DNA of 64,000 bases, from assembly GCA_020747065.1 (NCBI GenBank), contig JAGMVK010000012.1:1116001-1180000 (forward strand). Reading direction: 5' to 3'. The notes beneath the pieces were generated by a model. That model saw only the letters and a program-made list of their open reading frames with translations. It made no database searches and was not told the origin of the DNA. Below are positions 11,984 through 23,468 of the stretch, piece after piece; the stretch's first letter is position 1, and the number at the start of each line of letters is the position of its first letter. Source of the stretch: Cadophora sp. MPI-SDFR-AT-0126 (taxonomy: Eukaryota; Ascomycota; Leotiomycetes; Helotiales; Ploettnerulaceae). Both the position numbers and the translations under genes were made by a program.

Positions 11984-14084
11984 TCATCAATTTGGCATGG
12001 TTTGAGTGCAACATATTCGTGATGGCTTGAAACTGTTCGTGACGGAGAGGGCCGGTCTTGGGAGTAGTTTCGTATGTAATGCCAGAAGGAAACAGTAGAT
12101 GAACATTAAATTGATATCTTATTCTGTGTTTGATGTGATAAACAAGTCTTGGTTTGAAGTGCGCTTGCGATCGAGAATCATGACCCTTGCTTAGTCTTTT
12201 GAAAGATTGTTCCTTGATCGTAGCGAAGGGCGGGGTAGCCTTGGCGCGGGATAAGCGAGCAGATTCGTCAATAAACCCCCTTCTCCTTCCAAACTTTCAA
12301 ATCTCACTTCTGATGCTTCGACCCTCGAAACTGTAAACTTACAAGTCGATCGATGGGTCATTCATTACTCTCTGAAGTCTATGCATCTAACTTATGGTAC
12401 CAATTTAGGCGGGGGTTTAAGACTGGAAAGCTCCGGTCCAATTCTATCCGCCTTGACTTCAACTAGAAGAACATGGGTAAGAATAACATAAGTGAAATTG
12501 CGAAACAAACTAGTAATTGCGACTCTAAATACCGAGAAAACCAAAGCTTGAAAGTTTCCAGATAAGAGTGAGAAAAACAACATCGACATCGACTGAAATT
12601 AGAAGCAAAGATATGGACGTCTGACGCTCGGATGTGATGACAACACTGGCTGCTAAACGGCCTAAGTTGGATTTACAACCGATAATTTCAGGTAATGAAC
12701 CGATCACTGTCAGACTCTTCGTCTTCATAACGATAAAATACCAGAGCCGATAGTACCCGTGCTGTATCCAGGATAGAGAAGAGATTTTGATGAGGGAAGT
12801 ACCATTCTACGATAGAGAATCATTCTAAGATGAGGAGGTATGGAGGCTTCGTCTTGACAGGATTATCTGTCCTCGTATTTGGAGGAACCGAATTGGTAGA
12901 TCTCGAAATATGACGCAGTGGCACATGGAGATGAATCGAGAGAAACATTCTGCCCTATGACAACGATAGATTCCAGCTCAGAATCTTTCAACAACGTGGT
13001 GAAGTAGAAGAAGGAAGATATTTTGCATAGGCTGGAAATTGCAAACAGGAAAGGAGGTGGAAAACATGTTCCGTGGACTGCTATCAATGACGGCAGAAAC
13101 GAGATCATTAGAAGTTCACCGGACGTAAGACGGCGTTCCATTCATCCGCGATGCCAAATCCTGAAGTCGTACGTCCTTGACTGCTTTCGAGTGGAGAGTC
13201 ATTCCCTTACTCTATGAATCGTTCAACGATGCAAATTCAAGATTTCGGTACAACAAATGTAATTGACTCACTGAAAAGATAACCAAGGAGTACGTCATGA
13301 GCACTTCGCTTGTTATCGTGATGAAGTGCCACGAAGCAGAGATTTTTCAACCCACGTCTCGAAATATCAGACACGGGCTTGTCGTCGTCCAAGCTTATCA
13401 ATTGCTTTGTTGATTGGACTGGTGGCTCCGGTTAACACGGCTACAGGCATGATGATGCCTGTCGCATGAGACCGATCCACCCTGTAGCGTACAAGCTTTT
13501 GGGCGTTCGTGGCGCCGTTCCCCGCCTTTTGACGGGATGCCAGAAGCACCAACAGGGTTTCCATCAGCACTATGTAGCACTAAAAGGAGCGATGTCGTAA
13601 CAAAATAACAACGCTGATATGTGCCAAGGTGATCATTTGCTGACGACTTCGTAAAGTCGCCTTCGAGAAGGAACGAAGACCCATTATTGAGCGTTCTTTG
13701 ACCGAATTAGTCTAACGATACATTGGGATCGACACTTCAGCATCACATGAGATAACACTACGCCTCAAACATCGATGATAACGGAAGGTCGTTAGTATTA
13801 CGGATGACTGGATCCTGATAACTGACGGTTATGGAAACTGGGGAGCTGGCCGAGGGCGGAATGGCACTCAAGGAGTGCAGGATTGTTGCCAGCCGTCGAG
13901 GAAAGCCATCCGCAGTGATGCGGTTCAAAAGCTGCTCCTTCCCCCATCCAAGAACTCTTGTTCTGCTTGGTATTGCTTGAATCATCCCTTGGCGCCATAC
14001 ACGCCCTTGAAGAGGCATCGACAGCCCTGCGACCGTACCTGCAGATCACTTTTTCACCACACATCGCGCGGAACTGACGCCAAA
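11984..14084. other. Intergenic, nothing recognised
   Basis: About 2.1 kb with only short, dissimilar frames on both strands. The 3' part (about 13.7-14.08 kb) must hold the permease promoter and 5' UTR. Confidence 0.45.
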
Positions 14085-16084
14085 ATGTCTGCACCACAAG
14101 AAATGGCGGACGCAGAGAAAGGATTTGGGAATGGAAAGCAGAGCTCTGGGAGTAGTGATCACACTGCACAAGATACTGCCGTGGCTTCTGCTGGACTAGA
14201 TGAACACAAAGCGCCATGGAAGACTCGATTTATCGACAGCTTCAAGCGGGATCCGAACGCTACGGTGACAAAGACGCCTTTAGGTAATACCAAGGGAGAA
14301 TATGATCATGAAGCAGCCGCCCAAGCTACTGCTAACACCACACTCTCAAGAAAGTTGAAAGGCAGACATATGCAAATGATTGCTATCGGAGGTTCAATCG
14401 GTGAGTCTTGCCTCGTGAGATCGATTCTTCGATTAAGGTTGCGAATTCAGGAACAAGATTCTGACGTGTGATGACAGGTACTGGTCTCTTTGTCACCTCC
14501 GGAGCGGCCCTTTCCACAGGAGGTCCGGCATCTCTGGTCATCGCCTTCGGAATTATTGGTATCATGATATTCTGCACTGTCCAGGCTCTCGGAGAGATGG
14601 CTGTCGTTTTCCCTGTTTCTGGATCTTTCTCGGCTTATTCGACACGATTTCTTGACCCAGCTTGGGGCTTTGCCATGGGATGGAAGTAAGTCTCGAACTG
14701 CATTACTTAAAGTAGAACGAATGCTGACACCAGTCTTAGCTATGCTGTGCAATGGCTGGTAGTGCTACCGCTGGAAATCGTTGCTGCATCCATTACGTTA
14801 CAATATTGGCCCGGAGCTCAGGACACCAATGCCGCCGCATTCGTGACCATTTTTCTCGTGGTCATCATCGCCATCAACTTCTTCGGAGTTCGCGGATACG
14901 GAGAGGCTGAGTTTGTTTTCGCGATCATCAAGATCACCGCTGTCATCGGCTTTATTCTCCTCGGAATCATTCTGAACTGTGGTGGAGGTCCCAATGGAGG
15001 ATATATCGGAGGTCGGTATTGGAAGTCTAACAGCGTTCCTGCAGACTATGCCGGATATACCAAGAACGGGCAGCCAGCTGGCAGTATCGCATCCGGTGCT
15101 TTCAATCATGGATTCAAGGGTCTCTGCTCCGTGTTTGTCACTGCTGCATTCTCCTTCGCGGGAACAGAACTTGTTGGTCTTGCTGCAGCAGAAGCCCAGA
15201 ATCCACGAAAGGTCCTTCCCACCGCTATCAAGCAAGTTTTCTGGCGTATCGCTCTATTCTACATGGTTGCTCTTACCATTGTGAGCTTGTTGGTTCCGTA
15301 CGGCGATGCTCGACTTCTGGGTGCTGACGGTGGTGGAGCAAAGGCCTCCCCATTCGTCATTGCCATCAACAACGCAGGAATTTCTGGCCTTCCTAGCGTC
15401 ATGAATGTGGTTATTCTCATCGCTGTCCTGTCTGTAGGCAACTCTTCGATTTACGGATCGTCTCGTACTCTTTGTGCCTTGGCAGAACAAGGACAAGCCC
15501 CCAAAATATTTGCCTACATCGACCGTACTGGCCGACCTCTGGTCTCCATCGGTGTCGCATCAACCCTCGGCCTCCTCTGTTATGTTGTAGCAGGTGGAGC
15601 GGACACAGCCAACACGGCTTTGAACTGGCTGTACTCGCTCTCCGGTCTTTCATCGATTTTCACTTGGGGATCTATTTGTTTGGCTCACATTCGGTTCAGA
15701 GCCGCCTGGAAAAAACAAGGCCACACCCTCGATGAGCTCGCATTCACGTCGCAAGCTGGCATCATCGGTTCTTGGATCGGGTTTATTCTCAACTGTTTGG
15801 TGTTGATTGCTCAGTTCTGGACCGCCGTCTGGCCAGTCGGGTATGCCAGCCTGAGCCCCTCTGGAGTCGCGAAGAGCTTCTTCCTTGCGTATTTGGCAGC
15901 TCCTGTCGTCATCTTGTTTTATATCCCATACAAGATTTACTACAGAACTCCAATTATGAGATCCTCGACAATTGATTTGAAGACTGGAAGAAGGGAGTTG
16001 GATACTCCCTTGTTGATTCAACAGGAGCGGGAGGAACATGCCCGCTTGCCGAGGTGGAAGAGGATTTACAAGATCTTCTGTTAG
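14085..16084 (+). CDS. Amino-acid permease (yeast GAP1-like, APC superfamily)
   Basis: Plasma-membrane proton-coupled amino-acid importer of 622 residues. Three exons: 14085-14400, 14478-14685 and 14740-16084. The first intron falls within the conserved segment [17 protein letters not shown] at the start of transmembrane helix 1, which helps fix the splice site. A hydrophilic N-terminus of about 90 residues and about twelve hydrophobic helices follow, with the family motif [19 protein letters not shown] in the middle and [20 protein letters not shown] further on. The C-terminus has the expected cytosolic tail. The length and motif order are those of the fungal YAT family, and specificity (general versus selective) cannot be read from the sequence. 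No partner gene lies next to it. Confidence 0.95.
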
Positions 16085-17164
16085 ATATGCAAACCAGGAA
16101 GGCAGTCAGTCATGGAGAGCGTCGCTGACTTGTATTGAATTCTTTTGGTTGTAGAAGCATTAAAAGTTGGAGATCAGTTGAAGGGAGCGAAAGGAAGTAC
16201 ACTTTCGACACAATTCGTTCACCGACATTCACAACTGTGAAATGACGTGATTCTTGTGAACAAAAAAAAAAGATTCTGATTCCTACTTTGAAAAGTCTTC
16301 ACTCGCGCAGGAATTTGAATGACGCCCTTCTTGCGAATCACGAAAATCGTCCAAAGAACGTACGTTTCCATTCACGGAAGTTCTGCCTGCCTATAAATTC
16401 CGCTCTTCATCTCCCCCTTCTCCCTTTCGACAACATCCACAGCCCATTCAAGCACAAGAAAGTGTTAGCGAAGCGCTGGTCTTGTTCACAACTGCTGGAT
16501 TTGATGCATTCAATACAGTGTCCTCTCTATCTCTGAGATTTTCGCACAAATTTGAACAGTTGAAATGGCTGCAGTCATGCATTTCCTCCAACAGCCAGGC
16601 ATGCCCTCCTTCTGCCTTGAAACCCCATCCGGAAACTCTCTGCTCGAGAACCATAGTCCACAGTCACTGCCATGCCACAGGAGAACAAAAGTTCACGTGG
16701 CAGTAACCACAACAGCCCTACAAAGCCCGGCCATTTCAGCAGCCTCATTCACTACAGCAGTCGACCAAGTCCTAACACTGCCCTCCTCAATTTCTTCGCC
16801 CCCGCCTATCAATAAAGCCCAAGCCCCACCAACATCAACGTACGAGAGGGTTCCCACCTACGAAATCACGGGCTTCCCGCCAGGTCCTTTCCAATCAGTC
16901 CTTTCTAGAAGTCCAGTGCTTTCTCACCACCCTGTACCTGGGCGACCGCAGTTCCAATTCCCACTCCAGTTGCTCCACAACATTCATCCGCTTCTCAAAT
17001 CCGACCACTCTATAACATAAGATCTGCAATCACAAATCCTCTGAACGGACAGCGCTGGTACTCCGACACCCCTCTTCTGGATCAGACTTAAGCACCTCGA
17101 TTCTTCACCTCCTGCCCCCTTTCACTTTCAAATCCTCGCTTAGCACCAAACACAAATCCCAAAC
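16085..17164. other. Intergenic; possible proline-rich frame
   Basis: The region contains a homopolymeric A stretch near 16262-16271. A Ser/Pro-rich open frame at 16565-17020 has no recognisable motif and I could not connect it to another exon. Confidence 0.35.
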
Positions 17165-17464
17165 ATGCAATACACTTCCCATCCAGCGTCACAACATTAC
17201 GTGCCCGCACATCCAGTCATTTTGCCTCCTCACTCTCGTCCAATGGCGAGTACCTATCCACCCTTACCAACGCAACTTGTCCCTCCACCATATGAGCAAC
17301 ACGAGAATGTGCCTTTGTTCGCCCCAACAGCCGCTCCGACTACACACATCGAGATTGAAGACGACGAAGAAGAAACGCCGTTGATATTCTCTCCCCGACA
17401 AGGCTGGATGACCATGCAGCATCGCATTCTGCTTGACGAGCAGATGGGGGAGACAGGGTGGTAG
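17165..17464 (+). CDS. Possible small proline-rich protein
   Basis: A 99-residue open frame with a favourable start context (CAAACATGC). The translation is rich in Pro, His and Tyr in the first half, includes a PPPYE-type stretch (a potential WW-domain ligand), then an acidic run (IEIEDDEEE) and a short ordered-looking tail. No homologous family comes to mind. A 149-codon frame overlaps it on the opposite strand, so coding is uncertain. Confidence 0.3.
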   Translation: MQYTSHPASQHYVPAHPVILPPHSRPMASTYPPLPTQLVPPPYEQHENVPLFAPTAAPTTHIEIEDDEEETPLIFSPRQGWMTMQHRILLDEQMGETGW

Positions 17465-17867
17465 ATGAAAGGATGGGGGGTTGGGGGCTCGAGAGTGCTT
17501 GATGTAGATTTTGAACGAGGATTTTTGATGGGCGGCTGTATATTCTTGGACTTTGAGTATTGAGTTCCCGCAGTGTGTTTGAAAAGCGAATGTGCGACGC
17601 GGCGGTCTTTTGTACCTAACTTTGTAGTACAAGCGCTGAGTCTGTAATCATTGTCTTTTCTGGCATGATTTTGAAATTTCGGAAGGTCAGTTACCCCCTT
17701 CACTTGTCCTTGAAACCTTATCCATATACAACTTTAAACCTACAACAGGTCTTGAAAAGAATTCTTCCACAGTGCATTCCACAAGGATGCTCGAAATTCC
17801 TAATCAGCCATGTTAGCAGTGCTAACACTGCTAGAAACGAACTTGCTCTTTATGAAGCACTGCCCTG
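17465..17867. other. Intergenic between convergent frames
   Basis: Nothing recognised; presumably 3' UTR sequence of the flanking frames. Confidence 0.4.
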
Positions 17868-18596
17868 TCATTTTGCTGTCATGATACCATCCTTCACAAT
17901 CCACATCTCACTTCCCGGTAACTCCCAATCCCCAGGATCTCTGCCCTCAATTTCAATCTGCCTGACTCTTTCCCTCAGTTGCGCTCTAACCTGCATAATC
18001 GCCTTACCCAGCAGATTCTCTCCCCAATTGCCCCTATACCGCAACGCATGATCCTTCTTATACCCAATGCCCCACCTCCGATCCATCGAGCTCGCCTCAC
18101 AAATCATCCGCTCCCCAGTCCCCAGCAGAAAATTTCTTCTTGCCTCATTCCGTGCAAATTTCCACCAGTTTCCCTCGAAGGCGACTCTCTCGCATGATTG
18201 TCTCCACATGAAATCGGTAAAGTCTTTGACGGCACGACCGTACTTCTTTTGTAGTGATGGATCGTTGGTATCCATGATGAGGTTGCCGGAGATCTTGTCG
18301 TGGAAGTAGATGGCTTTACAAAACATCATGAACTGCTCTGCACAATTGAACTCCATTTCAGATGGTGCAGAAGATGGTTGTTGCGATGATGACGACTCGG
18401 CATGTCCTGGGTGAGCTGTGCGGAGCCAGGTGAGAGTTTCACGAGGGACGGTGAACCGTGTGGCTTCCCATTGGCAGAAAATACTGTATGGAGGCTCTTT
18501 GGGCATGAAGAAAAATATTGGGAGATTCTGGCCTTCTGCATCAGCTGCATTCTTGTCTGATCGGCCCGTGGTTGGTTTTCTTTGGTGAGGCTTCAT
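17868..18596 (-). CDS. NADAR / YbiA-like domain protein
   Basis: Single-exon protein of 242 residues. From about residue 25 to the end it matches the NADAR (YbiA/DUF1768) family: an early FFFMPKEPPYSIFCQW, then EFNCAEQFMMFCKA, a WWKFARNEARRNFLL segment and the C-terminal RYRGNWGENLLGKAIM. In bacteria, members act as N-glycosidases on riboflavin-pathway intermediates, and others remove ADP-ribose from modified guanine. Which reaction this fungal copy performs is unknown. The first 25 residues are basic and low complexity, and a Ser/Gln-rich loop (about 67-80) is inserted before the EFNCAEQ motif. No signal peptide or membrane segment is visible, so it is probably cytosolic or nuclear. Confidence 0.88.
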   Translation of the reverse strand: MKPHQRKPTTGRSDKNAADAEGQNLPIFFFMPKEPPYSIFCQWEATRFTVPRETLTWLRTAHPGHAESSSSQQPSSAPSEMEFNCAEQFMMFCKAIYFHDKISGNLIMDTNDPSLQKKYGRAVKDFTDFMWRQSCERVAFEGNWWKFARNEARRNFLLGTGERMICEASSMDRRWGIGYKKDHALRYRGNWGENLLGKAIMQVRAQLRERVRQIEIEGRDPGDWELPGSEMWIVKDGIMTAK

Positions 18597-19718
18597 GGTT
18601 GTGGAAAATCTGCGGTATTGGAGAGGTCGGAGGTTTGTGAGTACTTAATGTGTAAGATAATGGTGGGCGATTGAAGATTATAATTCTGACGAAATTGTCG
18701 AACTTCTACAACCATATTGAGAAGAGTCATTCGGTGAGTTACCCTTCCTCAATTGGCATGGTTCCCGAAAAATACATGATCGCGTCTCTCTAAAGCATTA
18801 GTGGACCAAACTTTCTTCCACCCCTCGATGGCCGATGAGATTGCAGCTTGTGAGTTTCCCACTCGAATGCTGGTGTTTACACCTAAGCGAAACCGTTCCC
18901 TTACGCCCTAAGATTCAGGGCAAGCAGGCTCCGCCACGTGATCATGGCCACATATTCGATGCTTGACGTTGCCAAGCGGCCAGGTGTATGTGAATACTTT
19001 CCCCAAGGATTGATCGGGCCAAATGCAAAATATACAGAGGCATTCGGTCGCTGTCGATTGGAGAAAAGATGTTAGATATGGCTTCTCAGCATCGATTTAT
19101 CAGTTCGTATCACGTGTAAAGGTCTCGACCACTTGTGCTTATGGGACGAACCACTTCGAAGCAATGATGCGATTTGAAATTGAAGCACAAGATGACCAGT
19201 GACAAATACTGCTGTCCGAATCGAGATATCAGAAGCTTCGATTAGCTTTCGGCAAAATCATTTCGGGCATTCGGTACTTTGTTGGCTCCTCGAAGCCCCC
19301 ACACAGGATCATCTTGATTGCAAATCGAGACTGAATCACCAATTCACATCAAACAGTACACAATTACATCGGACGAATAGACTGAGCCATCTGGAGCGAG
19401 CCCATAGGATAAGCCTGCGAATATCTAATTAGGAGGAGACACATTTCTCGTGGGTCGAAGTATCTCACCCGCAGTTTTAAACCTGCTCGCTTAGCCCCCT
19501 ATTTCAAATACCTCCAGGCGCTTTGCTGCACTTGGCCTAGCAGCGGGATCTAAAACGGAGATCGATGATCACTGACGTTAAGTGTGGAGGGGTTGGATCC
19601 AGAATATAAATACCCCTCATTGCACCATCGAAATCGTCTTTCAAGCTCTACAACAGAATCAATTGCTCAATTCAAGTCACTTTTAAACCGTCATATACAT
19701 ACTCTTCAAATCGCAATC
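18597..19718. other. Divergent promoter region
   Basis: The stretch lies between the NADAR gene (minus) and the peroxiredoxin gene (plus). No coding frame is supported. It ends with clear core-promoter elements, listed separately. Confidence 0.5.
19588..19617 (+). promoter_or_regulatory. STRE-like sites and TATA box of the peroxiredoxin gene
   Basis: AGGGG (19588-19592) and CCCCT (19613-19617) flank TATAAATA (19605-19612), about 105-130 bases before the ATG at 19719. AGGGG/CCCCT is the stress-response element recognised by Msn2/4-type zinc fingers in yeast. The pairing with a TATA box would suit a stress-inducible antioxidant gene; the regulatory role is inferred. Confidence 0.5.
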
Positions 19719-20313
19719 ATGGTCAAAGTCGGAGATAGCATCCCAAGCATTCCTCTCGTCGAGGGAAAGCCAGATCAGACCGTTGATCTTTCCCAAGAGC
19801 TTGCATCTGGATCTGGAATTATCATCGGCGTACCAGCTGCCTTCAGTATGTTCACATCTGTTCATTTTTGAAAAGATGTTGTTTAATTGAATCAATTACT
19901 AAAAACAACACTGCCAGGCCCAACCTGTTCCGACTCTCACATCCCCGGCTTCATTTCCCACCCAAAACTTAAGAGCGCCGGCAAGGTTTTCGTTGTCTCC
20001 GTAAACGATGCCTTTGTGTAAGCTAGCACTTCACCTACCTCCTGGAATACCGAAATTCTAACAGCAGACTAGCATGAATGCTTGGGGCAAGTCTCTTGAT
20101 AAGGATGGGTCTTCTGGCATCCGATTCCTTGGTGACCCAGCCGGCAAGTTCACACGAGCCCTCGACCTCGAATTTGAAGCAGCTGCCTTCCTCGGCACAA
20201 ACAGAAGCAAGAGATATGCTATTGTAGTCGAGGATGGAAAGGTCAAGAGCATCAACGTCGAGCCGGATAACATTGGAACTGCGGTTTCGACTGCGGAGAA
20301 GGTTCTGGGTTAG
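19719..20313 (+). CDS. Peroxiredoxin, PMP20/AhpC-TSA atypical type
   Basis: Thiol peroxidase that reduces hydrogen peroxide and alkyl hydroperoxides. Three exons, 19719-19845, 19918-20017 and 20073-20313, give 155 residues, the normal size for the PMP20/peroxiredoxin-5 group. Exon 1 encodes the MVKVGDSIPSIPLVEG start. The exon 1-2 junction creates SPTCSDSHIPGF with the peroxidatic cysteine. Exon 3 carries the conserved NAWGK segment and the GDPAGKFTRALDLEF stretch. The third exon uses the TAG acceptor at 20072, because the upstream CAG would bring in a stop. No clear C-terminal peroxisomal tripeptide is present (it ends VLG), so a cytosolic or mitochondrial location is as likely as peroxisomal. 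The promoter has stress-type sites. Confidence 0.95.
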
Positions 20314-20644
20314 ACGTAAAGATATGAGGGAATGATTAATGGATAAATGTCAGCATGTCGTCAAAGAATTCTTCAAGTTGAGCATATCGTTTCAATGTGC
20401 TGTTCGTCTTGCCTTGCACAAGCTGGCCGCAAGTGTACCTAGTGCCATCCATCAAGTATCTTGAGTGCACTAGATGGGCGGGTTAGGTTCCCTGTGTCCG
20501 TCAAAAATGTTCCCCAACTTTCACCACTGTTGTTGACATTTCATAGCTCATGACTGGTTCCCATTGTCAGGTTGCGAACCTCAAATTTGGACGCAGTCTT
20601 CCAAAAACTGGCATTGGGAAGTCTACCATTCGCCGCCCTCTCGC
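20314..20644. other. Short intergenic gap between convergent genes
   Basis: About 330 bases with no feature I can support; shared 3' region of the peroxiredoxin and SDR genes. Confidence 0.5.
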
Positions 20645-21712
20645 TCACTCTCTCATGATTCGCTTGAATTCCCCATCAATATGGTTCCAAACATTCTCAA
20701 CCAATCCTTGAGATCTATATTCCTCCATCAACTTCAACGATTTTGGAGATCCACTTTCACAGTCAGATCCCACTGAATACACACCGCTTCCCACCTCCCC
20801 ATTCGAGCCCCTGGCCACAGCAATTTGACCTTCCACTGTAACACCATCAGCGCCCTTCCCACTCTCCTTCGGCGCAAATCTCGCACTAGTCGCCAAGAAC
20901 AAATGTCTCTCACCACACTCCTCGATCGGTATACAAACATACCACCCAAACAGGAAAAGCCAAACACGCAGAACCACACTGATGATTCCAAGATCATGGT
21001 CCATCAGTGGCGTCTTGACCGTGCCAGGATAATCATGGATGAAACTGACCTCCGGTGCATTTCTTGCGAGTGCTTCCATGCTGAGGGTGATCACAGAGAT
21101 GGAATGCGCTCGCATTTTTATAAAAGACAGATGTCGAGCCGGGTAATCGTCCGGGTATATTTTGCCTTCGAGACTACCGCCTGCAACGGTGATGATGCGG
21201 CGGAGTGAGGGGGCGGTTTTGATAATGGGTAGGAGGTTCACGATGAAACGGGCGCGGGAATAGAGCATCAATGCTGAAAGCAAGACCAGTCCTTCGGAAG
21301 TCTCTAATGGCTCACATCAACACCCGAAGTAACTCTTAGTTCGGGATAATTACTGACCGGCACCATCAAGACTCGGAAATCCAGCACTCAAGAACAGCAG
21401 ATTGACGGCCTTTTCCTTCGCTTTGATCTCCTCACAAACTTTATCGACATTCTTTATTAAGCTCACGTCTGCCTTGATAAAGATGTACTCGCCATCCGGA
21501 TTTAGTATCCTACATTCTGCAATGATGCGTTCGGCGGCATTTTGGGACCGGCCGACGATGTATGCACGAGGCTGGCGAGCGTATTTGGCGAATTTCTTGA
21601 GCGTGATTTCGCCGATTCCACTCGTTCCTCCCACGAATACGGCGACGAGGCCTGGCGGAAGGCTGGTGGAGATTTGGGAGTTAGATGCTTGGACGTCTGT
21701 GAGAGACACCAT
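20645..21712 (-). CDS. Short-chain dehydrogenase/reductase-like protein
   Basis: Two exons (21712-21358 and 21303-20645; 54-nt intron) give 337 residues. The Rossmann signature GGTSGIGE lies near residue 30, followed by IVGRSQ and the LFLSAGFPS strand that stands for the NNAG motif. Beyond the intron the conserved serine region reads IITVAGGSLEG and the later PGTVKTPL loop is present. Where the catalytic Tyr-x-x-x-Lys is expected, I read LSFIKMRAH: the lysine is kept but the tyrosine position appears to be Leu. The protein may therefore be a divergent or non-canonical reductase of the secondary-metabolism type, or non-catalytic. It is the left neighbour of the dioxygenase-permease cassette. 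Confidence 0.85.
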
Positions 21713-22113
21713 ATTGTGTCAGTTGGATGATCAGGCGAAGCCACTTCAAAAATCAGGAATGCTGGATATGATTAGGACAAATTTGAAATGACTCTTGCCA
21801 TAAGAATATGCAACAAGGCATTGTCGTGGGTCTTAATATATCAGCGCAGCTGTGGCTGTTGGGTGGTCGGCATTCGAGGCTGGCAGACCGGTGTTCGCTC
21901 GCTTGGGTGTGCGTAGGCTCGGCGTTCACAACAGGCAACATGCTCGCCACGCGGATACAGTTTCCTTTACATCCTTATACCCAAATATCTTTACGCCAGT
22001 AAATTTTGGTGTCAGCTTGGTCTCAGGTCACTATAAAGGGCACGAGCAAGATACTGCAAATCTAGCTTCAATCTGGACCTTGGGGTTTCGATTCGTTCTT
22101 AAGAGATGACGAA
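21713..22113. other. Intergenic
   Basis: About 400 bases with no gene; promoter of the SDR on the minus strand and 3' side of the dioxygenase gene. Confidence 0.5.
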
Positions 22114-23468
22114 CTACTCGAGCAAGAACTCATACTTCCACTGCTCCTCGGGCACATCGCGATATTTGATGCTTGTCGGATGCTTTGTTCTGGCTGGCAG
22201 CACCTTCTTGATATACAAATCCCCTACATTGAAATCATCGAATTTCTTCACTTCATGCCCCTCGACCAAAACACTAACTTGAGCATCTGGATCCATGGTT
22301 AGGAAGAACGGCAGTGAGTATCGCTCGTCTCCAGTCTTGTTGCGAACCCTATGTACTGCTGCCAGAAATTTTCCGTTCGTTTGACGTTCGAGATACTGTC
22401 CTACGTTGCAGACGAGTGTGTTTGGAATGGCTGGGACTTGAATCCATTGTCCAGTGGGGGTCAGGACCTCGAGCGCATCCAACGAAGGTGTTTGGAGAAC
22501 CAAAGTAAGATCTAAATCCAAGTCAGGGTTGAGGCGTCAAAATGCTTCCTGTTTTCTAGAAAAAAAGGACCTTACATGAGAAGTCTGAATGTGCACCCAA
22601 TCCAATGTTCAGCTCATCCTTCTCTTTGTCTTCTGGAGGTACAGGCGGATAATGCAGTGCTCTCATACCGGTAATCGGGAAGTTGAAGAAGTCTTCCAGG
22701 AATTTGTCCTCATCGAGTTTGAGGCTGAGTGCAAGCAAGCGAACGAGCTTTAACGACACAGGCAGCACTTCGTTGTAGTATCTGTACAGTCCATCACGGT
22801 ACCATGGAGCTGATTTTGGCCAAATGTTTTGAGGCCGCTTTAGATTTGATGGGGTGGTTTTGCCGGTCTTCTTTGTGTATTGCTGTTCGGGTTCCAGAGG
22901 GCAGTCGCCAATGGTATATGACTCTTTGAAATCTTGCACTTCTCAGCATGGTCTCGATCTAACTCTCAGCGAGATATACCTACCCTGCTTCGTTCTAGGG
23001 TCCATCTTCGTTTCGCCCATCGGCTCATATCCTCGAATCGCCGGATTCTTTTGAACATGCGCATCCATTTTGCTGTCAAAATCCAGCGCGAAAAATCGCT
23101 TCAAGACGTCAAAAGTCTCCGTGAGGAGCTCTTCAGACATGCCATGGCCCTTTAAGTAGAAGAAGCCGCAGCTTACACATGCGTCGTAGAGTTCTCGAGC
23201 AAGAGCATTTCGCACAGCGGAATCAGGACTGTCGACATTGGTGATGTCTATGGTTGGAATGGTGGTTATTTGCGCAGTGGATTTGGTGACTTTGCGATAA
23301 GTGGGGGTTGAGCCTGAATGGAAGAAGACGTAGTCGTCGCTTTGACTCTGGAAAAATTGTCAGTGGCTGGTCGATGTAAACAGATGATTGCCCGAGCTAT
23401 CAAAATATTTCGAAAAGACTCACTTTATCGGTGGAAAGCCCTTGAATGGGCGCGAGTATTTCAGTCAT
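22114..23468 (-). CDS. Fe(II)/2-oxoglutarate dioxygenase, isopenicillin-N-synthase-like
   Basis: Non-heme iron oxygenase of 387 residues from four exons: 23468-23424, 23347-22984, 22932-22576 and 22511-22114. The first exon encodes only 15 residues. The N-terminal DIOX_N half shows ACVSCGFFYLKGHG. The catalytic half has the HxD pair in GLGAHSDFS (about His251/Asp253), the distal histidine in LAAVHRVRN (about His309) and the 2-oxoglutarate-binding RxS in ERYSLPFF (about Arg319/Ser321), so all key residues are present. The family includes IPNS, thymine-7-hydroxylase and many hydroxylases of nucleobases, alkaloids and plant hormones. It is divergently transcribed from the MFS permease across a 504-bp shared promoter. 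The substrate is unknown. Confidence 0.92.

Noticed and set aside
16565..17020. 151-codon Ser/Pro-rich frame
   Set aside because: Low complexity, no domain, and it could not be spliced convincingly to the frame at 17165.
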